From NCBI GenBank assembly GCA_936432065.2, contig OW386285.2, positions 177,797,984-177,861,983 on the forward strand: 64,000 nucleotides of DNA. Reading direction: 5' to 3'. Shown in pieces: positions 56,288 through 64,000 of the stretch. A program made the position numbers and the translations under genes. Position 1 is the stretch's first letter. Each line of letters opens with the position of its first letter. This stretch comes from Rutpela maculata. Taxonomy: Eukaryota > Arthropoda > Insecta > Coleoptera > Cerambycidae. The notes beneath the pieces were generated by a model. It was not told the origin of the DNA. It was given only the letters and a program-made list of their open reading frames with translations, and did no database searches.

Positions 56288-59200
56288 AGATCTGCAAGTC
56301 TTCGCCGCACTGGCCATCGGAGAAAGCATCAAGTAGGTACTATTCCTACAAAATTTGGTCTTGTCTAAATGTACAGGTTTCGAGTAATCAAATAATTTTG
56401 GGGTTGTTAATTATTTTCCGCCCCTCGGGAGATCTGCAGGTTTTCGCCGCATTAGCCATTAGAGCAAGCATCAAGTAAGTACTGTTAATACATAGTTTGA
56501 TCTTGTCTAAATGTATAGATTTCGAGAAATTATTTAATATATTTTTGGGGTTTTTAATTATTCTCCGCCCCTCGGGAGATCTGCAAGTCTTCGCCGCACT
56601 AGCCATCAGAGAAAGAATCAAGTAGGAACTATTCCCTCAAAGTTTAGTGTTGTCTAAATGTAGGGATTTTGAGAAACCGATTAATACGTTTTTAGAGTTT
56701 TTAATTATTTTCCGCCCATCGGGAGATCTGCAAGTCTTCGCCGCACTGGCCATCGGAGAAAGAATCAAGTAGGTACTATTCCCACAAAATTTGGTCTTGT
56801 CTAAATGTACGGATTTCGAATAATTAATATGTTTTTGGGGTTGTTAACTATTTCCGCCCCTCGAAAGATATGCAAGTCGTCGCCGCACCGGCCATCGGAG
56901 AAAACATCAAGTAGGTACTATTCCCACAAAATTTGGTCTTGTCTAAATGTACAGATTTCGAGTAATTAATTAATATGTTTTTGAGGTTTTTAATTATCTT
57001 CCGCCTCTCGGGAGATATGCAAGTCTTCGCCGCACTGGCCATCAGAGAAAGCATCAAGTAGGTACTATTTCCACAAAATTTGGTTTTGTCTAAATGTACC
57101 GATTCCGAGTAACTAATTAATATGTTTTTGGGGTTGTTAATTATTTTCCGCCCCTTGGGAGATCTGCAAGTTTTCGGCGCATTAGCCATTAGAGCAAGCA
57201 TCAAGTAAGTACTGTTCCTACAAAGTTTGATCTTGTCTAAATGTATAGATTTCGAGAAATTAATTAATATATTTTTGGGGTTTTTAATTATTCTCCGCCG
57301 CTCGGAAAATCTGCAAGTCGTCGTCGCACCAGCCATAAGATAAAGCCTCTAGTAGGTACTGTTTCCTCAAAATTTGGTGTTGTCTAAATGTAGGAATTTC
57401 GAGAAATCGATTAATACGTTTTTAAGCTTTTTAATTATTTTCCGCCCCTTGGGAATTCTGCAAGTATTCGCCGCACAGGAAACCAGAGAAAGCGACAAGT
57501 ATGTACTATTCTCACAAAATTTGGTCTTGTCTAAATGTACAGATTTCGAGTAATTAATTAATAAGTTTTTGGGGTTTTTATTTATTTTCCGCCCCTCGGG
57601 AGATCTGCAAGTCTTCGCCGCACTGGCCATCAGAGAAAGCATCAAGTAGGTACTGTTCCCACAAAATTTGGTTTTGTCTAAATGTACAGATTTCGAGTAA
57701 TTAATTAATGTCTTTGGGGTTCTTAATTATCTTCCGCCCCTCGGGAGATCTGCAAGTCTTCGCCGCATTGGCCATCAGAGAAAGCATCAAGTAGGTACTG
57801 TTCCCACAAAATTTGGTTTTGTCTAAATGTACCGATTTCGAGTAATTAATTAATATGTTTTTGGGGTTGTTAATTATCTTCCGCCCCTAGGGAGATCTGC
57901 AAGTTTTCGCCGCATTAGCTATTAGAGAAAGCATCAAGTAAGTACCGTTCCCACAAAATTTGATCTTGTCTAAATGTATAGATTTCGAGAAATTAACTAA
58001 TATATTTTTGGGGTTTTTACTTATTCTCCGCCCCTCGGAAAATTTGCAAGTGGTCGTCGCACTAGCCATAAGATAAAGCATCTAGTGGGTACTGCTCCCT
58101 CAAAATTTGGTGTTGTCTAAATGTAGCGATTTCGAGAAATCGATTAACACGTTTCTAGGACATTTAATTATTTTCCGCCCCTTGGGAGATCTGCAAGCCT
58201 TCGCCGCACCAGCTATTAGAGAAAGCATCAAGAAAGTACTGTTTCCACAAAATTTGGTCTTGTCTAAATGTGGAGATTTCGAGGAATTAATTAATATGTT
58301 TTTGGGGTTTTTAATTATTCTCCGCCCCTCGGGAGATCTGCAAGTCTTCGCCGCACTAACCATCAGAGAAAGAATCAAGTAGGTACTATTCCATCAAAAT
58401 TTGGTGTTGTCTAAATGTGGGAATTTTGAGAAATCGATTAATACGTTTTTAGGATTTTTAATTATTTTCCACCCCTCGGGAGATCTGCAAGTCTTCGCCG
58501 CACTGGCCATCAGAGAAAGCATCAAGTGCGTACTATTCTCACAAAATTTGGTCTTGTCTAAATGTACAGATTTCGAGTAATTAATTCATATGTTTTTGGG
58601 GTTTTTATTTATTTTTCGCCCCTCGAAAGATCTAGAAGTCGTCGCCGCATCGGCCATCGGAGAAAGCATCAAGTAGGTACTATTCCCACAAAATTTGGTC
58701 TTGTCTAAATGTACAGATTTCGAGTAATTAATTAATATGTTTTTGGGGTTTTTAATTATCTTCCGCCTCTCGGGAGATCTGCAAGTCTTCGCCGCACTGG
58801 CCATCAGAGAAAGCATCAAGTTTTTACTGTTCCCACAAAATTTGGTTTTGTCTAAATTTACCGATTTCGAGTAATTAATTAATATGTTTTTGGGGTTGTT
58901 AATTATTTTCCGCCCCTCGGGAGATCTGCAAGTTTTCGCCGCATTAGCCATTAGAGAAAGCATCAATTAAGTACTGTTCCTCCAAAATTTGATCTTGTCT
59001 AAATGTATAGATTTCGAGAAATTGATTAATATATTTTTGGGGTTTTTAATTATTCTCCGCCCCTCGGAAAATCTGCAAGTGGTCGTCGCACTAGCCATAA
59101 GATAAAGCATCTAGTAGGTACTGCTCCCTCAAAATTTGGTGTTGTCTAAATGTAGCGATTTCGAGAAATCGATTAACACCTTTTTAGGATATTTAATATT

Positions 59201-60420
59201 ATTTTCCCTTGGGAGATCTGCAAGTCTTCTCCGCACTAGCTATTAGAGAACTGTTCCCACAAAATTTGGTCTTGTCTAAATGTACAGATTTCGAGAAATT
59301 AATATGTTTTTGGGGTTGTTAATTATTCTCCGCCCCTCGGTAGATCTGCAAGTCTTCGCCGCACTAGCCATCAGAGAAAGAATCAAGTAATTACTATTCC
59401 CTCACAATTTGGTGTTGTCTAAATGTAGGGATTTTGAGAAATCGATTAATACGTTTTTAGGGTTTTTAATTATTTTCCGCCCATCGGGAGATCTGCAAGT
59501 CTTCGCCGCGCTGGCCATCGCAGGAAGCATCAAGTAGGTACTATTCACACAAAATTTGGTCTTGTCTAAATGTACAGATTTCGAGTAATTAATTAATATG
59601 TTCTTGGGGTTTTAAACTATTTTCTGCCCCTTGGGAGATCTGCAAGTCTTCGCCGTATTAGCCATCACAGAAAGCATCAAGTAAGTACTGTTCCCACAAA
59701 ATTTGATCTTGTCTAAATATATAGATTTCGAGAAATTAATTAATATATTTTTGGGGTTTTTAATTATTTTCTGGCCGTCGCGAAATCTGCAAGTCGTCGT
59801 CGCACTAACCATAAGATAAAGCATCTAGTAGGTACTGTTTCCTCAATATTCGTTGTTGTCTAAATGTAGGAATTTCGAAAAATCGATTAATACGTTTTTA
59901 ATTACTTTCCTCCCCTTGGGAGTTCTGTAAGTCTTCGCCGCACAGGCCGTCAGAGAAAGCATCAAGTATGTACTGTTCCCACAAAATTTGGTCTCGTCTA
60001 AATGTACAGATTTCGTGAAATTAATTAGTATGTTTTTGGGGTTGTTAATTATTTTCCGCCCCTTCCGATAAATATACAGATTTCGAGTAATTAATTAATG
60101 TTTTTGGGGTTGTTAATTATTTTCCGCCCCTCGGCAGCTCTGCAAGTCTTCGTCGCACTAGCCATAAGATAAAGCATCTGGTAGGTACTATTCCCTCAAA
60201 ATTTGGTGTTGTTCAAATGTAGGGATTTCGAGAAATCTATTGACGCGTTTTTGAGGTTGTTAATTATCTTCCGTCCCTCGGAAGGTCTGCAGGCATTCGT
60301 CGCAGCAGCCACCAGAGAAAGCGTAAAGGTTGTATTGTTTCCTCAAAATTTCGTATTGTCTAAATGGAAGTATATCGTGAAATTAATTAATATGTTTTTG
60401 GGGTTGTTGATTATTTTCCG
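56288..60420 (-). repeat. satellite array, right arm (inverted)
   Basis: About 28 monomers of the same family in reverse orientation, more diverged and with more deletions than the left-arm trimer block. A truncated monomer lies at 60061-60110. Confidence 0.92.
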
Positions 60421-60740
60421 CCCCTCTGGAATTAGTTATTATTGAACTCCGAGTTTTCCATCGAAATTGGTTTATTCTTAGTAATCGAAATGTCAAATTT
60501 GTTTTGAAAACTCGCTGTGTCAGAAGTTAAGAATGTCGAGCAAGGCAATTTTAAATTTTACTGTGTCTAGCTTTCGGAACATCAGAAGTCGTAGAAAAGA
60601 ACCAACTTTGCCAATATATAATGCTGAATTAATACGAAATTATTATTTGACACTCATGACCCTTGAGCCGACGCCTATGGTTGTTCGGTAGAATTCGGAA
60701 ATATTAGCTGCTAAGTCTGGCTGCTGTCTTCACACCGGTC

Positions 60741-60747
60741 CTTAAAA
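60741..60747. repeat. target site duplication of the giant foldback, right copy (CTTAAAA)
   Basis: Identical to 47031-47037. Confidence 0.85.
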
Positions 60748-61129
60748 GAAGAAAGGTTCACAATTACTCGGAAATATCTTATAATTTACTTCAATAATAA
60801 AATACCTTTGGGAATACTCAGGAAACCTAAATAAACTAATGTCTTTTTCTGTCGTACTACTTGTACATTCCCTAACAGCGCGCGCAAACGGTTCCATCTC
60901 GTTTACTCATATCGCTAGTAAAAACTACACACAATAACACTAGCACAATACAATAATACTAAAACCTTTTAAGAATTTATTTCGGTATTATGTCACAGAC
61001 TGTCATTTACCGGACTTTATTGTTTTAACCTAAAAAAATAAATGAACTGACTGATGTACCAACAACAAGATGGCGGCAATGAAATTTTGGCGGGAAGCCC
61101 AAGTGTCGTTTCTGGTAGTTCTCTTTTCT

Positions 61130-61328
61130 GTGGTAAAGCGACGACAGATCTAGCTGTGTTCAGTAAACTGTATGAAGCACCCTCTTTAAACAGGATGGTG
61201 AAATATTCCAAAACCAAATGGATTGGTAGATCGAAGATGTCAGTATATTTACGTTGACAGAAGTACCACCATCGTTTTATTGCTTCATGGTGGTCTCCGA
61301 TATTGAAGATAACATTATTTCTATACAT
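61130..61328 (-). pseudogene. tyrosine recombinase, N-terminal core-binding part
   Basis: Minus-strand frame with IKRWWYFCQRKYTDIFDL, LVLEYFTILFKEGASYSLLNTARS, a pattern typical of the core-binding domain of insect tyrosine-recombinase transposons. Homology stops after TARSVVALPQ near 61130. The rest of the frame (to 61017) and 60748-61130 look unrelated and may be intron or another insertion. It pairs with the catalytic part at 46246-46985. Confidence 0.68.
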
Positions 61329-61670
61329 TTCTTAGGGAGTTTTCTCCGGGCAAATGCCTCCCTGATAAGATTCCTGCCACCAGGGAAAGGTTGTGTGACA
61401 TTGGATGTTTCCTGTGGAAATAATCCCAACTAATTCTTTGCATGCTAATTCAGATTACAGCTGCTCGCTGTCTATCATGTCTCATAGTGACAGAATACAC
61501 CGTTCAGCCAATGACATAAATGATAAGTGATCGCTTAGCGCTACCGCGTCATGAACGCAACCGCTGCACGCATGCACGCGCAGCGATATAACTAGTGACA
61601 GATGACGTCAATTGAAATTAGTTAGAAATTATGAAAACAGATTTGATAATTGCAAATCTCTAGTAACATA

Positions 61671-61817
<147 letters not shown>

Positions 61818-61948
61818 CATTACATTAAACTGATCTCTCGAATTTTTCTATGCATTTCTCCCCTTCGCTGTTATACCAAAAGTATTACAAAAAATCAGTA
61901 AGGATAGGACTACAAGAATAGGCCTCTTGCATGTGCCGTATATTTTAA

Positions 61949-62070
<122 letters not shown>

Positions 62071-62433
62071 GTTATATAAAATTATACGCTTATTACCAAG
62101 ACTTAGCCATAACAAACCTTCACAGGTATATCATATTACATGATAACGACTTCTCTTATTAATTGCTTATCTTCAAGATATCATATTTCACCTTTGTTTC
62201 TCATAACTTGTGATGACTGCAGAACTGCATTTCCTTTGTTCTATATTTTGCTTACTCAGGTTCTGTATGTTATAAATATGACTAAACACGCTTTGTTGAT
62301 TCAGTTATTAAACTCACTTAGAATGAAACACTTCTAATTATTATTATATTCCTTCTCCAAGAGCCAACGTTGGCTCCATGTAACTAAATAAATCTTTTTT
62401 AAAAAGTCATTCATGTGAACCGTGATCTAACAT

Positions 62434-62450
62434 TGGCGCAGTCGGTAGGA
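62434..62450 (+). promoter_or_regulatory. primer binding site of a second LTR element
   Basis: TGGCGCAGTCGGTAGGA matches the primer-binding sequence usual in Drosophila 17.6/297-type gypsy elements. It implies that a 5' LTR ends at about 62433. An AATAAA at 62384-62391 fits an LTR poly(A) signal. I cannot place the LTR start. Confidence 0.72.
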
Positions 62451-62703
62451 TCCGTAAACATCATCAGAATAAGCCTAACTGGTAGTGAAGCGTAAGAGAA
62501 TAAGGAGAACATCTGCAAAAGGTGCCTAACTAGTGCGTGTACATCTATTAGAACAAGGAGACCTTCCTCACTGGTGGTGGCGGATCCCAATCCCTTGACG
62601 AACGAAGAACCTACCCATGGAAACGAAACTAACGTAAGTCATTATAAGAATCATCTCGTACCATTTTACTATTCTATTATTTTTCGCAACTTATTTTATT
62701 AAA

Positions 62704-62940
62704 AGTGTATTATACTGCTAATACACTCGGCGCACAAAGCCAGTTCTCTTGTCAAAGTGAATCCATTCCTTTACAAACGCAACGAAACAAGTTCATTTAA
62801 TTTTAAGTTTATTTATTTTCGTATTATACTGCTAATACGAAACATTGTGTATTATACAGCTAATATACAATCCATTTACGCACGCAACGTAACAAGCTAA
62901 TTTTAATTTAATTCTCGTATCATACTGCTAATACGCAGAC
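62704..62940 (+). repeat. four related stem-loops in the leader of the second LTR element
   Basis: Stem-loops at 62704-62727, 62817-62842, 62845-62870 and 62916-62935 share the core TATTA-TACTGC-TAATA (loop TACAGC in the third). Their outer stem pairs differ between copies but mostly still pair. Units are separated by related spacers (ACGCAACG...ACAAG). They lie between the primer binding site and gag. Confidence 0.75.
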
Positions 62941-62979
62941 AATTCTTTTAGTTCAAATAATCTCTAAATAAAAAGCAAA

Positions 62980-64000
62980 ATGCCAGATAGAGCTCAACCA
63001 GAGACAGCTCAACCAACAGCACCGGCACCAGCCGAACAACAACAACAACAACAACTACAACAACAACAACAACAACAACCAGAGCAAATTGAGCCTTACA
63101 AGCTCTCTGAAATTTTTTCACTAATACCAGAATTTGATGGCAATGCCATAAATTTACAAACATTCTTAAATTCCTGTCATTGCGCCCAAAGCATGGCAAT
63201 TGGAGATCAAAAAATTCTTTTGACCGTCCACATAAAAAATAAATTAAAAGGCAAAGCTGCCGAATTAATAAATTCGCGTAATCCTGGCACATGGCCAGAA
63301 ATAAAAGCACTTTTAGAAACTCATTTTGGAGATTCTCGAGATTTAACGGCCCTAATTCAGGACCTGCAGCGCATTCACCAATTGCCAGGTGAATCCGCCC
63401 TAACATTTGTTTCGCGTTTACAAACGCACAATGCGAAAATGCAGGCTGCAGTGCAAAAGCAAACTCTCATGACAACGCAAAGAGCTGCACAATGCCTCCT
63501 CAACAAAAACGGGTCCCAATTTCCAACAATGTTCATTTTGTAAAAGAAATGGACATGTAATAAGCGAATGCCGCACAAGGCAACAATCGCAAATAAGGCC
63601 AACAACGTCACAAAATTTTCAAAAACCAAATTATCAAGGAAACCCAAATTTTCACAATTTTTCTCAAACCAATATTTTTAATCAGAGGACATTTCCTCAA
63701 AATAATCAATCTAGTCAACCACAACAAAACAGGCCCTCAGCCATAAGGCCGAACCCGAATTTCAATCAACAAAGACCCTCTGCTATTCAACCAAACCCAA
63801 ATTTCAACCGTTTTAATCAACAAAAAACGCACCATTTAAATTACGAACCTTATGAAAACCAATGCGATTTTAATCAATACAGTGACTATTCTTCTGATTA
63901 CCAAACTGCAGAAGATACTTACGAAAATTATAACTTTGAAACTAACCAAAATTTCCAAGAGAATTATACAGCTAATTCTCAATACGAACAGTACGAGGAT
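62980..64000 (+). pseudogene. gag: Ty3/gypsy-like Gag, Gln-rich, frameshifted, runs off the window
   Basis: ATG 62980. A poly-Gln/Ala/Pro N-terminus precedes the capsid region (FSLIPEFDGNAINLQTFLNS, LKGKAAELINSRNPGTWPEI, FGDSRDLTALIQDLQ, GESALTFVSRLQ). The first frame stops at 63543, but from about 63500 another frame encodes a CCHC zinc knuckle (CSFCKRNGHVISEC) and a long Asn/Gln/Pro-rich tail that is still open at base 64000. One indel near 63490-63510 separates the parts. The presence of the zinc knuckle and the upstream primer binding site supports a retrotransposon Gag. Confidence 0.83.

Larger units (their letters stand above)
47038..60740. mobile_element. giant foldback element, 13.7 kb, satellite-filled arms
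   Basis: Inverted ends GACCGGTGTGAAGACAGCAG with about 300 bp of unique terminal repeat on each side (47038-47345 and 60420-60740). Satellite monomers fill both arms, plus orientation from 47345 to 56274 and inverted from 56288 to 60420, meeting at a 13-base spacer (56275-56287). Arms are unequal (9.2 and 4.45 kb). A 7-bp duplication and long, tandemly repeated inverted arms recall Galileo/Foldback-type elements of the P superfamily. No transposase is present. It interrupts a tyrosine-recombinase gene. Confidence 0.88.

Noticed and set aside
47345..60420. Regularly spaced repeats considered as a CRISPR array
   Set aside because: Units are contiguous 147-bp satellite monomers without unique spacers, in a eukaryotic transposon context.

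Overview
The window looks like heterochromatin-like, repeat-rich DNA of an arthropod, most likely an insect. It is AT-rich, has no convincing host gene, and carries arthropod-style TATA plus TCA[G/T]T initiator promoters, insect-type Maverick, Ty3/gypsy and Jockey-like elements, and many short inverted-repeat (MITE-like) elements. I cannot name the species.

Region 1 (668-15069) is a complete Maverick/Polinton of 14,390 bp (674-15063) with about 0.6-0.7 kb terminal inverted repeats and a perfect 6-bp target duplication (AGTTTT). It encodes a protein-primed DNA polymerase B broken by two frameshifts, an unknown 245-aa protein, a nuclease-like protein with one nonsense codon, remnants of both capsid proteins fused by an internal deletion, an adenain-like protease, a PLA2-domain minor virion protein, the packaging ATPase, a conserved Maverick protein, and a retroviral-type integrase whose chromodomain is out of frame. 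At the right end are three tiny genes. One (13502-13729) looks like a minimal PPP1R15/GADD34-type PP1 regulator. Other unusual features are a UGA-CUAG stop between the virion protein and protease frames, one TATA box placed to serve two divergent initiators, and an array of eight perfect hairpins between the two convergent gene blocks.

Region 2 (15070-35850) holds nested short elements and diverged satellite: a 1.74-kb inverted-repeat element with a TATCGATAG cluster, several copies of a foldback family beginning ACTTCCAC, a Harbinger-like MITE with its pre-insertion site visible in a neighbouring repeat copy, long palindromes at 25.2-25.7 and 26.2-27.0 kb, two tRNA-like segments, and Jockey-like LINE remnants.

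Region 3 (34781-41440) is a Jockey-like LINE on the minus strand, cut by a 4.96-kb Ty3/gypsy LTR element (35857-40820). That element's pol has a nonsense codon and a frameshift, and its gag and pol are in one frame separated by UGA-CUA.

Region 4 (41500-46031) has about 0.56-kb repeat units and inverted-repeat DNA elements, including a 1.6-kb TA-flanked element nested in another terminal-inverted-repeat unit.

Region 5 (46246-61328) is a tyrosine-recombinase transposon gene on the minus strand, split by a giant foldback element (47038-60740, 13.7 kb, 7-bp target duplication CTTAAAA). The foldback arms are built of about 147-bp satellite monomers, including a 440-bp trimeric higher-order repeat.

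Region 6 (61670-64000) has long (AT)n tracts and the 5' part of a second Ty3/gypsy-like element. Its leader holds four related stem-loops ahead of a Gln-rich gag that runs off the window.
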